Source: Sphingomonadaceae bacterium
GTDB taxonomy: Bacteria > Pseudomonadota > Alphaproteobacteria > Sphingomonadales > Sphingomonadaceae
Reading direction: 5' to 3'
DNA length: 64,000 nucleotides
NCBI GenBank assembly: GCA_020850455.1
Contig: JADZEQ010000005.1
Span: 408,873-472,872 of the forward strand
In this document: piece by piece, positions 39,868 through 50,701 of the stretch
How the letters are laid out: every line of letters starts with the position of its first letter
How positions within the stretch are numbered: the stretch's first letter is position 1
Notes under the pieces: generated by a model
The model's database searches: none
Told to the model about the DNA's origin: nothing
What the model saw: the letters and a program-made list of their open reading frames with translations, nothing else
Translations under genes and position numbers: made by a program

Positions 39868-42516
39868 ATGACTTCGACCAACGATATCCGCCGATCCTTC
39901 CTCGACTATTTTGCAGGGGCCGGGCATGAGCGCGTCCCCTCTGCGCCGCTTGTCCCGCATAATGACCCGACCTTGATGTTCACCAATGCCGGGATGGTGC
40001 CGTTCAAAAATATCTTCACCGGGCTTGAAACCCGGCCCTATGTCACCGCCGCGTCGAGCCAGAAATGCGTCCGGGCGGGCGGCAAGCATAATGACCTCGA
40101 CAATGTGGGTTATACCGCGCGCCACCACACTTTCTTTGAAATGCTGGGCAATTTTTCGTTCGGCGATTATTTCAAGGAACAGGCAATCACGCTCGCATGG
40201 CAATTGCTGACCCGCGAATGGGGGTTGGCGGCGGACCGGCTGACCGTCACCGTCTATCATACCGATGATGAGGCGTATGGCCTGTGGCGCAAAATTGCCG
40301 GGCTGCCCGATGAACGCATCATCCGCATTGCGACCAAGGATAATTTCTGGGCGATGGGGGATAATGGCCCCTGCGGCCCGTGTAGCGAGATTTTCTTTGA
40401 CCATGGCGCGCATATCCCGGGCGGCCCGCCGGGCAGCGCGGATGAGGACGGCGACCGTTTTGTCGAAATCTGGAACCTCGTTTTCATGCAGCATGAACAG
40501 GAAGCGGGCGAAATCGTCCGCGACCTGCCGCGCCCGTCGATCGACACCGGCATGGGGCTCGAACGGATCGCGGCGGTTATGCAGGGGGTGCATGATAATT
40601 ATGACACCGACACGTTTAAGGCGTTGGTCGTCGCGTCGGAGGAATTGACCGGAACCAAGGCCGATGGGGCGTTAAAGGCGAGCCACCGGGTGATTGCCGA
40701 CCATTTGCGTTCGACCGCATTTTTGATGGCCGATGGCGTTTTGCCGGCCAATGACGGGCGTGGCTATGTGCTGCGCCGCATCATGCGCCGCGCGATGCGC
40801 CATGCGCATATCATCGGCGCAAAAGACCCGTTGATGCACCGCTTGGTCGGCGCTTTGGTTGCCGAAATGGGCGCCGCTTACCCCGAATTGCTGCGCGCGC
40901 AACCGCTGATCGTCGAAACGCTGGAGCGGGAGGAGACGCGCTTTCGCCAGACGCTCGACAAGGGATTGCGCTTGTTGGAGGAGGCGACGGCTGGCCTTGG
41001 CGCCGGGGCGACATTGTCCGGCGCGACCGCCTTTAAACTCTATGACACTTATGGTTTCCCCTATGATCTGACCGAGGATGCGCTGCGTTCGGCGGGGATC
41101 GGGGTCGACCGTGCGGGGTTTGACGCGGCCATGGCGCAGCAGAAAGCGGCGGCGCGTGCTGCATGGAAAGGCTCGGGCGAAGCGGCGTCGGGCGAAATCT
41201 GGTTTGATTTGGCCGAACGCTTGGGGCCGAGCGAATTTACCGGATATGTCAGCGACACGGGCGAAGGCGAAGTAGTCGCCATCCTCAAAGATGGGGCTGA
41301 AGTCCGCAGCGCCGCGGCGGGGGAGGATGTCCTCCTCCTCACCAACCAGACGCCATTTTACGGCGAAAGCGGCGGCCAGATGGGCGATGCCGGCACGATC
41401 AGCGGCGGCAATGGCTTTGCGGCGCGGGTTGCGGATACGTCCAAGCCGCTCGGCAAATTGCATGTCCACCATGTCCATGTCGATGCCGGCGCCGTCGCGG
41501 TCGGCGATGCGGTGTCGCTGGCGGTGGATGCACCGCGGCGTGATGCCTTGCGCGCCAACCACAGCGCGACCCATTTGCTCCACGCTGCTTTGCGCGCGCA
41601 TCTGGGGCCACATGTCACGCAAAAGGGCAGCTTGGTCGCGCCCGACCGCCTGCGCTTTGACTTTTCGCATCCAAAGGGGGTGAGCGCGGCGGAATTGGCG
41701 GCGATTGAGGCGGCAGTGAACGCGCAAATCCGTGGCAATGGCGCGGTGGCGACGCGGTTGATGGCCCCCGATGATGCGATTGCGGCAGGCGCAATGGCGC
41801 TGTTTGGCGAAAAATATGGCGATGAGGTGCGCGTCCTGTCGATGGGGACGGGCGATGATGCGCCTTATTCGGTCGAACTATGCGGTGGCACGCATGTGCG
41901 CGCGCTGGGGGATATTGGCCTTGTCGCAATCATCGGCGAAAGCGCGGTTTCATCGGGGGTGCGGCGGATTGAGGCGCTGAGTAGTGAAGCGGCGCGGCTG
42001 TGGCTCAAATCGCGTGATGAGGCGCTCAAGGCGGCGGCGGCAACGCTCAAAACCACGCCGGATGAGGTGCCGGGCCGGGTTGCCGCCTTGAGCGAGGCGC
42101 TGCGCCGGGCCGAACGCGAACTGGCCGATGCCAAAAAGGCGCTGGCGCTGGGCGGCGGGGCCGGTGGCGGCGTCGGTAGTGCGGCTGAGCAGATTGGCGA
42201 TGCCGCCTTCCTCAGCCAGATTGTCGAAGGGCTGGACCCCAAGGCGCTGCGGTCAAGCATCGATGATATGAAAAAGACGCTGGGCAGCGGGATTGCGATG
42301 TTGGTTGCGGTCAATGACGGGCGGGCGTCGGTCGCCATCGGGGTCAGCGATGATGGCGTGGCGCGGTGGAGCGCGGTTGATCTGGTCAAGGTCGCGGTGG
42401 CGGCGCTTGGCGGGCAGGGCGGCGGGGGCCGCCCCGACTTGGCGCAGGGCGGCGGGCCGGATGGTGCGGCGGCAGCGGCAGCGGTCGATGCCGTCCGCGC
42501 GGCAATCGCCGGTTAA
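39868..42516 (+). CDS. alaS: Alanyl-tRNA synthetase
   Basis: [74 protein letters not shown]. Confidence 0.99.
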   Translation: MTSTNDIRRSFLDYFAGAGHERVPSAPLVPHNDPTLMFTNAGMVPFKNIFTGLETRPYVTAASSQKCVRAGGKHNDLDNVGYTARHHTFFEMLGNFSFGDYFKEQAITLAWQLLTREWGLAADRLTVTVYHTDDEAYGLWRKIAGLPDERIIRIATKDNFWAMGDNGPCGPCSEIFFDHGAHIPGGPPGSADEDGDRFVEIWNLVFMQHEQEAGEIVRDLPRPSIDTGMGLERIAAVMQGVHDNYDTDTFKALVVASEELTGTKADGALKASHRVIADHLRSTAFLMADGVLPANDGRGYVLRRIMRRAMRHAHIIGAKDPLMHRLVGALVAEMGAAYPELLRAQPLIVETLEREETRFRQTLDKGLRLLEEATAGLGAGATLSGATAFKLYDTYGFPYDLTEDALRSAGIGVDRAGFDAAMAQQKAAARAAWKGSGEAASGEIWFDLAERLGPSEFTGYVSDTGEGEVVAILKDGAEVRSAAAGEDVLLLTNQTPFYGESGGQMGDAGTISGGNGFAARVADTSKPLGKLHVHHVHVDAGAVAVGDAVSLAVDAPRRDALRANHSATHLLHAALRAHLGPHVTQKGSLVAPDRLRFDFSHPKGVSAAELAAIEAAVNAQIRGNGAVATRLMAPDDAIAAGAMALFGEKYGDEVRVLSMGTGDDAPYSVELCGGTHVRALGDIGLVAIIGESAVSSGVRRIEALSSEAARLWLKSRDEALKAAAATLKTTPDEVPGRVAALSEALRRAERELADAKKALALGGGAGGGVGSAAEQIGDAAFLSQIVEGLDPKALRSSIDDMKKTLGSGIAMLVAVNDGRASVAIGVSDDGVARWSAVDLVKVAVAALGGQGGGGRPDLAQGGGPDGAAAAAAVDAVRAAIAG

Positions 42517-42534
42517 GCAGGCGGATGGGCAGGA

Positions 42535-42951
42535 TCAGGCGTTTTCGACACCCTTGATCTTGCCCCATGTCCGCGCGGCGGTGTAGCCGAGGTAGCCGGT
42601 GCCAAACAGCGCATAGAGCGGTTCGGGAATCCCCGCCAAATAAGCGTTCATGCCGCTGGCAATGCCGCGCGCGGTTTCGGGTTGCACCGCCGAGAGCAGC
42701 CCCATGGGGATTGCCCAGAGCAATAGCGCATACATCACATATAAAAAGCTGGGACGGGCGCGGCTGGTCCATGGGTCGGCCGATTGCGCCTCCGCCACGA
42801 TGGCGGATAATTGGGTCTTTAATGCCTCCATCTCCTGACTGCCTTGCAGCTTGATGAGTTCGAGCTTGGCACGATCTCGCGCCGCCGGGTCGGGGATGAT
42901 TTTGTCGATCAACTGCGCAACCGGGCCGATCAATGCTTCCAAAATGGCCAT
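42535..42951 (-). CDS. GTA-type 3TM holin family protein
   Basis: MAILEALIGPVAQLIDKIIPDPAARDRAKLELIKLQ...AEAQSADPWTSRARPSFLYVMYALLLWAIP; recognisable holin_3TM layout. Confidence 0.75.
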   Translation of the reverse strand: MAILEALIGPVAQLIDKIIPDPAARDRAKLELIKLQGSQEMEALKTQLSAIVAEAQSADPWTSRARPSFLYVMYALLLWAIPMGLLSAVQPETARGIASGMNAYLAGIPEPLYALFGTGYLGYTAARTWGKIKGVENA

Positions 42952-43059
42952 TTCTGCCTCAACTGGTTATAGAATGGAGTGCATCTAACCCATTTGGTTA
43001 TATGTAGGACAGTAAAATGCGCACTGCTGCTAGGCGGTTCAAAGGTTGGTTTGAAAAAT

Positions 43060-43136
43060 TGGTCGGGACGAGAGGATTCGAACCTCCGACCCCCACACCC
43101 CCAGTGTGATGCGCTACCAGGCTGCGCTACGTCCCG
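43060..43136 (-). tRNA. tRNA-Pro (anticodon GGG)
   Basis: Reverse strand CGGGACGTAGCGCAGCCTGGTAGCGCATCACACTGGGGGTGTGGGGGTCGGAGGTTCGAATCCTCTCGTCCCGACCA; loop CTGGGGG; encoded CCA. Confidence 0.97.
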
Positions 43137-43404
43137 ACCGGAGCGCGCCCTCTAAACGCGGTGGGCGTGCGATGCAAGCGGGGAAAGCAGCTTGGTGGCT
43201 GTCGATGTTCCCTCTCATGGCCCGCTGTTAGCCGATTATCACGCGCCGATTGCGCGGCGCGCCCACCAATGCTAGGCGCCCGGCCTTGCACGCTGTGGGG
43301 TTGCGCCCCATATCGCGGCGATTGGGTGGGCGCTTGGCCACCCGGCCCATCCACCCGGCTTCGCGCGGCGGCGCGCGCGGCTGTGTAGCTTAAGGTTTTC
43401 GACG

Positions 43405-43731
43405 ATGACATCGACCCTGATTTTGGCGCAGGCTGCGGGCAATGGCACCAGCGCCTTTGTCATGAATGTCCTGCCCCTCCTCCTCATCTTTGGCGTATTT
43501 TATTTTCTGCTCATTCGCCCGCAACAACGGCGGATGAAGGAACATCAGGCAAAAATTGCCGCCGCCGCGCGCGGCGACACGGTGGTGACAGCGGGCGGGG
43601 TGGTTGGCAAAATCACCAAGATTGACGATGATTATGCAGAGGTTGAAGTGGCTAGCGGCGTCAAGGTAAAGGTCGTCCGTTCGACCTTGTCCGACGTTAT
43701 CGATGCCAAGGCCAAACCCGCCAACGATTAA
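43405..43731 (+). CDS. yajC: Preprotein translocase subunit YajC
   Basis: LLLIFGVFYFLLIRPQQRRMKEHQAKIAAAARGDTVVTAGGVVGKI. Confidence 0.96.
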   Translation: MTSTLILAQAAGNGTSAFVMNVLPLLLIFGVFYFLLIRPQQRRMKEHQAKIAAAARGDTVVTAGGVVGKITKIDDDYAEVEVASGVKVKVVRSTLSDVIDAKAKPAND

Positions 43732-43749
43732 TTCGAAAGTCCCACGACT

Positions 43750-45357
43750 ATGCTCGATTTCCCGCGCTGGAAAATCCTGTCGATCTGGATCGTATTGATC
43801 GGCGGCGTACTATTGTCGCTGCCGACCTTCATCCCGGCGTCGGCCATCCGCTTCATCCCCGAAAAAATGCGCCCGCCGGTCAATCTGGGGCTCGATTTGG
43901 CGGGGGGCAGCCATATCCTGCTCGAAGCCGATATCAATGATGTGCGCAAGGAACGGCTCGATTCGATGGAACGGTCGATCCGCGAAGCGATGCGTGGTTC
44001 CCCCGGCGCGGCGGATGATATTGCCATCGGCGACATGGCGCGCAGCGGCAATGGCATCAGCTTCATGGTGCGCGATGCGAGCCAGATTGATAGTGTGCGC
44101 GAACGGCTCAATAATCTGACCGTCGGGGTCGGGCTGACCGGGCAGCGTAGCTGGTCGATTGAGGTGCGAGACACCAGCCGCGTCGTGATGACGATGACGG
44201 CGGCAGGCTTGCAGCAGTTTATTACAGAGGCAATGGCGGGCGCGCGCGACATTGTCGAACGGCGGGTCAACGCGCTCGGTACCCGCGAACCGACGATCGT
44301 TCTACAGGGCAATGATCGTATCGTCGTGCAGGTGCCTGGGTTGGAAGACCCCACTGCGCTTAAGGATCTGTTGGGTCAAACCGCACGGTTGGAGTTTCGG
44401 ATGCTGACCGATCCGGCGACAATTTCGCCGACCGATGCGGCGGCGGGCCGTGCGCCGGTGGGTAGCGAAGTATTGCCCTATGCCAACCAGCCGGGTGCCG
44501 AGGTGGTGCAGCGGCAGGTCATGATTTCAGGCGACCAATTGGTTGAGGCGCGGCAGGATTTTGACCAGATTAGTGGCATGCCCGTTGTTTCCATCCGTTT
44601 CAATGGCGCGGGCGCGACGACATTCTCACGGATTACCCGCGAAAATGTCGGCAAGAGATTTGCGATGATCGTTGACGGCAAGATTTTGTCGGCCCCGTCG
44701 ATCAACGAACCGATCAACGGCGGTTCGGCGCAGATTTCGGGCGGATTTACCGTCGAAAGCGCGTCGACCATGGCGATTGCGCTGAAATCGGGCGCGCTAC
44801 CGGTCAAATTGTCGGTGGTGGAGGAACGCACGGTCGGCCCCGACCTCGGCAAGGAATCAATTGCCCAAGGTGCGATTGCCGGGATTGGCGCGACGCTGGC
44901 GACGCTGATCTTCATGCTCGTTGTTTATGGCCGATTTGGCGTTTATGCTAATATCGCCTTGATATTCAACATCTTGCTGATTGTCGGCACGATGGCGCTG
45001 ACGGGTTCGGTGCTGACTTTGCCGGGGATTGCCGGTTTCGTGTTGACCATCGGCGCGGCGGTGGATGCCAACGTGCTAATTAACGAACGTATCCGCGAAG
45101 AATTGCGGCGCGGCAGGCGCGTTATCGCCGCCGTCGAGACGGGGTATAAGGAAGCGAGCCGGGCGATTTTCGACGCCAACATCACCAACGTCATTGCAGC
45201 CGCGATCATGTTCGTCTTTGGCTCTGGCCCGATCAAGGGATTTGCGGTGGTGTTGACCATCGGTATCGTGACATCGGTGTTTACCGCAGTTACCGTCAGC
45301 CGCATGTTCGTTGCAGGTTGGTTGCGCCGCGCGCGGCCTGCCAGCCTCAATATCTGA
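43750..45357 (+). CDS. secD: Protein translocase subunit SecD
   Basis: LGLDLAGGSHILLE, VDANVLINERIREELRRG. Confidence 0.98.
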   Translation: MLDFPRWKILSIWIVLIGGVLLSLPTFIPASAIRFIPEKMRPPVNLGLDLAGGSHILLEADINDVRKERLDSMERSIREAMRGSPGAADDIAIGDMARSGNGISFMVRDASQIDSVRERLNNLTVGVGLTGQRSWSIEVRDTSRVVMTMTAAGLQQFITEAMAGARDIVERRVNALGTREPTIVLQGNDRIVVQVPGLEDPTALKDLLGQTARLEFRMLTDPATISPTDAAAGRAPVGSEVLPYANQPGAEVVQRQVMISGDQLVEARQDFDQISGMPVVSIRFNGAGATTFSRITRENVGKRFAMIVDGKILSAPSINEPINGGSAQISGGFTVESASTMAIALKSGALPVKLSVVEERTVGPDLGKESIAQGAIAGIGATLATLIFMLVVYGRFGVYANIALIFNILLIVGTMALTGSVLTLPGIAGFVLTIGAAVDANVLINERIREELRRGRRVIAAVETGYKEASRAIFDANITNVIAAAIMFVFGSGPIKGFAVVLTIGIVTSVFTAVTVSRMFVAGWLRRARPASLNI

Positions 45358-45375
45358 TACCGGCGAGGAATTTCC

Positions 45376-46344
45376 ATGAAACTTTTAAAGCTGGTACCCG
45401 ACAATACCAATTTCCGCTTTTTGCGCTGGCGCAATATCGCGATGGGTATTTCGTTCCTGTGCATCATCGCGTCGATTGCCCTGCTGGCGACACGCGGGCT
45501 CAATTTCGGTATCGATTTTGTCGGCGGGCAGACGGTGCGCGTGGCGTTCCGTCAGGCCCCCAATATTGACCAGTTGCGCGAAACGGTCGATTCGGTGACC
45601 GAAGGCGATGTGGTAGTGCAGGAATTCGGCTCACCGCGCGACATCGCGATCCGTACCGCCTTGCCCGAAGGGGGCGGCAAGGAAGCATCCGACCGCGCCG
45701 CCGAGCAGTTGCAGGCGGCGATCCGCGCCCGTTATGCCGACGCGACGATTTCATCGGTCGATACGGTGTCGGGCAAGGTTTCGGGCGAATTGTTGCAAAC
45801 CGGCGCATGGTCGCTCGCGCTCGCCATGTTGGCGATCTCGGTGTATATCTGGTTCCGATTTGAATGGCAGTTCGGGGTCGGCGCTTTGTTCGGCCTGTTC
45901 CATGATGTGGTGTTGACGCTAGGATTTTTTGCGCTGACCCAGTTGGAGTTTAATCTCAACATCGTTGCGGCGCTTCTGACCATCATCGGCTATAGTTTGA
46001 ATGATACGATCGTCGTTTATGACCGTATCCGCGAAAATTTGCGCAAATATCGGCGGATGGGGATTATCGAACTGCTTGATCTCAGCATCAACGAAACGCT
46101 GTCACGCACGGTGATGACCAGCCTTACCATGTTGATTGCGCTGGCGATTTTGCTGTTCGTCGGGCCAGAGGTGATCTTTGGCTTTACCGCGGCAATGCTG
46201 CTCGGCATTTTCATCGGCACCTATAGCTCTGTTTATATGTCGGCACCGATATTGGTCTGGCTAAAGGTTGGGCCGGACAGCTTTGTCGCGCAGGATGATG
46301 GTGACAAGCCGGGCCGTGGCGAAGGCTATGGTGCGGTAGTCTAA
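45376..46344 (+). CDS. secF: Protein translocase subunit SecF
   Basis: GLNFGIDFVGGQTVRV, GYSLNDTIVVYDRIRENLRK. Confidence 0.98.
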   Translation: MKLLKLVPDNTNFRFLRWRNIAMGISFLCIIASIALLATRGLNFGIDFVGGQTVRVAFRQAPNIDQLRETVDSVTEGDVVVQEFGSPRDIAIRTALPEGGGKEASDRAAEQLQAAIRARYADATISSVDTVSGKVSGELLQTGAWSLALAMLAISVYIWFRFEWQFGVGALFGLFHDVVLTLGFFALTQLEFNLNIVAALLTIIGYSLNDTIVVYDRIRENLRKYRRMGIIELLDLSINETLSRTVMTSLTMLIALAILLFVGPEVIFGFTAAMLLGIFIGTYSSVYMSAPILVWLKVGPDSFVAQDDGDKPGRGEGYGAVV

Positions 46345-47564
46345 GCCACTCGCTTACCACCCTTCCATAGCGCGCGTACGCGGCCTTCCACACCCAATCC
46401 GTCAAAGGGTGTGTTGCTGGAGCGTGCCGGGCTGTGCCGCGCGTCAATCCGCCATGCCGTATCCGGGTTGATAAGTGCCAAGTCGGCCTCTGCACCCGAT
46501 GTGAGCGTGCCTACATTCAGCCCGAGCAATCGCGCGGGGGTGCGCGCGATCAGGTCAAAGAGGCGCGGCAGGCTGATGTAGCCGTCACGGACAAGGCCAA
46601 GGGTAAGCGCCAGCAAGCTCGCTGCGCCCGCCATGCCGGGTTGCGCAGCGGCGAAGGGCAGGCGTTTATCCTCCGGCCCGCGCGGGTCATGGCCTGACGC
46701 GATGACATCAATCGCCCCATCGCGGAGCGCCTCTAGCGCGGCCTGTCGGTCATCATCCTGCCGCAAGGGCGGCGACAGGCGGGCAAAGCTGCGCCATTCG
46801 CCCAGCGCAATGTCGGACAACAGCAAATGCGCCGGCGTAATCCCGCAGGTGACGGGCAGACCAGCCGCCTTGGCACGGCGGATCAGGTCAAAACCCGCGC
46901 GCGTTGTGACCTGCCGGAAATGGAGCGGGGCACCTGAAACTTCCACCAGTGCAATGTCGCGCGCGATGGCAATGGATTCAGCAGCAGTGGGTGCAGCGGC
47001 AAGGCCGAGGCGCGTCGCCATCTCCCCCTCTGTTGCAACTGCGCTGTGTACCAGCCCTTCATCTTCGGCATGGGTGATGGTGACTAGCCCCAGTCCGCCC
47101 GCGTAGCGCAACAGGTTGAGCATCAATGCGCTGTCGGCGATGCGGTGTCGCCCCGTCGCGACCGCGCGCGCGCCCGCTTGTTGCATCAGGCCGATTTCGG
47201 CAAGTTCCGCACCCGCGAGGTCGCGGGTCGCGGCGGCGAGTGGGTGAATCCATAAATCGGGTTTTCCCGCCTTGGCCGCACGTTCGATCAGCCCCGGATT
47301 GTCGAGCGCGGGTGGCCCATCCGGCATCAGCGCGATGCGGGTGATACCGCCAGCATGACAGGCGGCCATGTCGGTCGCAAATACGCCAAGATCAACGATA
47401 CCGGGGGTCAGCAGCGCACCCTGCGCGTCGATGATTTCCGCATCCTGTGCCGTCACATCGCCGGTCGTAACAATGCGTCCATCGCGGATCAGCAACGCGC
47501 CGGGCCGCATATCGGCATGTGTCGGGCAGACCAACCGGGCGTTGGTGATCAGCGTCGCGCTCAT
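46341..47564 (-). CDS. Dihydroorotase-like protein lacking active-site residues (PyrC'/PyrX type)
   Basis: Amidohydrolase fold ([40 protein letters not shown]) but HxH absent and TDHAPH replaced by SGHDPRG; next to pyrB. Confidence 0.85.
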   Translation of the reverse strand: MSATLITNARLVCPTHADMRPGALLIRDGRIVTTGDVTAQDAEIIDAQGALLTPGIVDLGVFATDMAACHAGGITRIALMPDGPPALDNPGLIERAAKAGKPDLWIHPLAAATRDLAGAELAEIGLMQQAGARAVATGRHRIADSALMLNLLRYAGGLGLVTITHAEDEGLVHSAVATEGEMATRLGLAAAPTAAESIAIARDIALVEVSGAPLHFRQVTTRAGFDLIRRAKAAGLPVTCGITPAHLLLSDIALGEWRSFARLSPPLRQDDDRQAALEALRDGAIDVIASGHDPRGPEDKRLPFAAAQPGMAGAASLLALTLGLVRDGYISLPRLFDLIARTPARLLGLNVGTLTSGAEADLALINPDTAWRIDARHSPARSSNTPFDGLGVEGRVRALWKGGKRVA

Positions 47565-48553
47565 GCCCAGCCCTCCACCCCGCGCCGTGCGCGCGTAAGG
47601 ACGTCAAGGCAGGCCATACGCACCGCCACCCCCATTTCGACCTGTTCGGTTATTGCGCTGCGTTCGGGGTCGTCCGCAATCGCGCTGTCGATTTCGACGC
47701 CCCGGTTCATCGGGCCTGGGTGCATGACCAACGCGTCAGACTTTGCCAGTGCGAGGCGCGCCGCATCCAGCCCGAACAGCGCATGATATTCGCGCAAGCT
47801 CGGGAAAAAGCCGCCATCCATCCGTTCGGTCTGGAGGCGCAGCATCATCACCACATCTGCCCCTTCCAGCGCCGGTTCGATGCGGGTGAAGCGCGCCGCG
47901 CCATAGGCATCGACCGTTTCAGGAACCAATGTCGCTGGCCCGGCGACGCGAACCTCCGCGCCCAAGGTGGCTAGCGCTATCATATTGGACCGGGCGACCC
48001 GGCTGTGGCGAATATCGCCGCAGATAGTGACGACCAAGCCATCAATTCGTCCCTTACGACGCCTTATGGTCAGCGCGTCGAGCAGTCCTTGGGTCGGGTG
48101 TTCGTGCCAGCCGTCGCCCGCGTTGAGCACCGGGCAATCGACCTTGTCGGCGATCAGCGCGACCGCGCCGCTCATCGCATGGCGGATGGTGATGGCATCG
48201 GCGCGCATAGCATTGAGCGTCACCGCCGTGTCGATCAATGTTTCGCCTTTTTTGATGCTCGATTGCGCGGCCGCCATATTGACGACATCTGCGCCCAGCC
48301 TTTTTCCGGCGATTTCAAAGGATAAAAGGGTGCGGGTGGAATTTTCGAAAAAGGCGTTGATCAGCGTCAGGCCGCGCAGCGCATCCGACTTTATCGCGCC
48401 CGCCCGCGCTGCATCGACCCAGCGTTCCGCCTCATCCAACAAGAAATAAATTTCCCACGGTTGGAGTCCGGCAAGCCCCAACAGATGCTTGTGCGGAAAG
48501 GCTGCGCGTCCTTCAGGATAGCGGCCAGCGTGCTTGGGAACTGTCGATGTCAT
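47561..48553 (-). CDS. pyrB: Aspartate carbamoyltransferase catalytic subunit
   Basis: [54 protein letters not shown]. Confidence 0.98.
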   Translation of the reverse strand: MTSTVPKHAGRYPEGRAAFPHKHLLGLAGLQPWEIYFLLDEAERWVDAARAGAIKSDALRGLTLINAFFENSTRTLLSFEIAGKRLGADVVNMAAAQSSIKKGETLIDTAVTLNAMRADAITIRHAMSGAVALIADKVDCPVLNAGDGWHEHPTQGLLDALTIRRRKGRIDGLVVTICGDIRHSRVARSNMIALATLGAEVRVAGPATLVPETVDAYGAARFTRIEPALEGADVVMMLRLQTERMDGGFFPSLREYHALFGLDAARLALAKSDALVMHPGPMNRGVEIDSAIADDPERSAITEQVEMGVAVRMACLDVLTRARRGVEGWA

Positions 48554-48588
48554 TAAAGCCGAGCCACTAGAGAAAATGCGTGCAAAAC

Positions 48589-49044
48589 TCAAGAGCGGGT
48601 GAGTGCGTCAATCGCGCCCTGCAAAATATAGGCTGCGGCGGCATTGTCGACCCGTTCGGCCCGTTTGGCGCGGCTGACGTCGGCCGCGATCAGGGCGCGT
48701 TCGACAGCGACGGTCGACCAGCGTTCATCCCAGAGGAGGAGGGGGAGGGTAAGGTCGCCAATATTGCGGGCAAAGGCGCGCACCGATTGGGTGCGTGGGC
48801 TGTCGCTGCCATCCATGTTAAGTGGCAGGCCGATGACGATGCCGCGCACCTGTTCGCGTCCGATTATCGCGCCGATTGCCGCCTTGTCGGCGGTAAAACG
48901 GGTGCGCTTAATCAAGAGGGCAGGGCTGGCAAAGCTCCACCCCGCATCGCACAAGGCGGTGCCGATGGTCTGCGTGCCGACATCAAGCCCCAACAGCCGC
49001 CCACCGTCGGGCAGGGCAGCGGCAAAGGTGGTGACATCCTCCAT
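48589..49044 (-). CDS. ruvX: Putative Holliday junction resolvase YqgF/RuvX
   Basis: [56 protein letters not shown]. Confidence 0.93.
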   Translation of the reverse strand: MEDVTTFAAALPDGGRLLGLDVGTQTIGTALCDAGWSFASPALLIKRTRFTADKAAIGAIIGREQVRGIVIGLPLNMDGSDSPRTQSVRAFARNIGDLTLPLLLWDERWSTVAVERALIAADVSRAKRAERVDNAAAAYILQGAIDALTRS

Positions 49045-49057
49045 CAGCTAGGCGGCA

Positions 49058-50266
49058 CTATCGTGCGGCAAAGGCGGCGAGCCGCCGCCGCGCATCATCG
49101 CGGATATTGCGCCAGAACAGGCTATAATCATAAACATGATAATTATTGCCCGGCAGGACATAGCCCCCCAAGTCCGGCGGCGCGCCAATCAACAAAAAGC
49201 CGCGGCCGCCCGCCGCCAGATCGTCGCAGCGCGCACCGGTCGCGCCGGGATATAATTGCCCGTCGCGCAAATCCGCATCCTGCTTGATCGTCCCCAAATT
49301 GGCGTTTTGCAGGGCGGCACCGTCCAAAATGCCGCTAATCGGGTTGACGCAGAGCATCCGGCTGCCGGTGCGCGGCGCACCATCAAAACCGGTGGTTGCG
49401 TCATAAACGTCGGTCACTTGGTGATAATCGGCGGGTTCGGCAAAACTCTGCCAAGCAAGGATGCAATGGCTATCCTCTGCCTTGGCGCAGGCGGGCAGAC
49501 CCATCAGCGGCAGATCATGGTCGACCGACACCGGCCAACCGATGATATAGGCCGCCGCGATCCGGTCGGCGACTGGTTTTCCGGCAATTTCAAGGCGCAA
49601 TAGCCGGGTGAGGTGGAGCGCGCCCTGGCTATGCCCGGCAAGGATGATCGGCCGGTCGGGACCGATGTCGGCCAGAAACTGCCGCCATGCGACGACGATA
49701 TCGGCATAGGCGGCGGTCAGCGCACGGTTGGCGGTTGCAGTATCGCGGGTCAAAAAGGCGCCGAGCGCGGCTTGGCGATAGTGCGGCGCCCAAATGTCGC
49801 CGACGCCTGAAAAGGCGCTCGCCTGGCCCCGCGCAAAAATGGCCGCGCGCCAATTCGCCTCCGCATCGTCAAAGGCGGCGTTCCAATGCGCCCGGCTGGT
49901 GAGGCTGGTTGGGTGGACGTAAAAAACCGCGGCATTGCCGCGCGCTTCACCATCGGCAAAGCGGGTAGGCGACTCGCCCTCCACCACATCGGCCAAGCGC
50001 GGCATCCACAGGGCAGGATTGTCGCCGACCTTGCCCGGTCGGGCGATCCACATCTTGTTATCCGCCCAAGTTAGCGGCGGTGCAGCGGGCGGCGGAGTAA
50101 ATTCCTCGGTCGGGACGAGCGCCATGCGCATGAACCAATCGGGGTTGAGCCGCCATGCGACCGCAACGCCAATCGCCAGCGCGATGACGATCGCACAAAA
50201 ATAGAGGAAGATGCGCGCTGGGCGAAACTGGCGGCGGGTCGGTTGGTTGACGATGGTTTCGGTCAT
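49058..50266 (-). CDS. DUF3089 domain-containing protein (alpha/beta-hydrolase-like)
   Basis: AVFYVHPTSLTSRAHWNAAF, RPIILAGHSQGALHLTRLL nucleophile elbow; N-terminal TM. Confidence 0.85.
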   Translation of the reverse strand: MTETIVNQPTRRQFRPARIFLYFCAIVIALAIGVAVAWRLNPDWFMRMALVPTEEFTPPPAAPPLTWADNKMWIARPGKVGDNPALWMPRLADVVEGESPTRFADGEARGNAAVFYVHPTSLTSRAHWNAAFDDAEANWRAAIFARGQASAFSGVGDIWAPHYRQAALGAFLTRDTATANRALTAAYADIVVAWRQFLADIGPDRPIILAGHSQGALHLTRLLRLEIAGKPVADRIAAAYIIGWPVSVDHDLPLMGLPACAKAEDSHCILAWQSFAEPADYHQVTDVYDATTGFDGAPRTGSRMLCVNPISGILDGAALQNANLGTIKQDADLRDGQLYPGATGARCDDLAAGGRGFLLIGAPPDLGGYVLPGNNYHVYDYSLFWRNIRDDARRRLAAFAAR

Positions 50267-50398
50267 AGGCTGCGATTATCGCGCCGCGCCCTGCCATGCA
50301 ATCGTCCATAGGGCAGATGTCATGCTTGAAGCGCCGCGCCTGCCCTGCTAGCGCCGCGCCTTCACGTCCCCCCTGTCCCAGCGAAAAAGGTTCGCTTT

Positions 50399-50701
50399 AT
50401 GTCCGTTGATCAGGCCACCGTCGGCAAAATCGCCAAATTGGCGCGCATCGCCATGCCCGATGATGATGTGGCAGCGCTCGTCCCCGAACTCAATAATATC
50501 CTCGCCTGGGTCGACCAATTGGCAGAGGTGGATGTGACCGGGGTTGAACCGATGACGGCGGTCATCCCCAATCGCATGGTGCTGCGCGCCGATGTCGTTG
50601 ATGCAGACCCGCTGACTGGCGGCAACAGACGCGACGATATTTTGGCCAATGCGCCGGCCGCGCAGCATGGATTTTTCGGCGTGCCCAAGGTGATTGAATA
50701 A
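50399..50701 (+). CDS. gatC: Asp/Glu-tRNA amidotransferase subunit GatC
   Basis: [45 protein letters not shown]...; gatCAB order. Confidence 0.97.
   Translation: MSVDQATVGKIAKLARIAMPDDDVAALVPELNNILAWVDQLAEVDVTGVEPMTAVIPNRMVLRADVVDADPLTGGNRRDDILANAPAAQHGFFGVPKVIE

Noticed and set aside
43200-43400. GC-rich hairpins between tRNA-Pro and yajC as a structured RNA
   Set aside because: Several short GC-rich stems are expected by chance at this composition; no consistent fold or known RNA motif.
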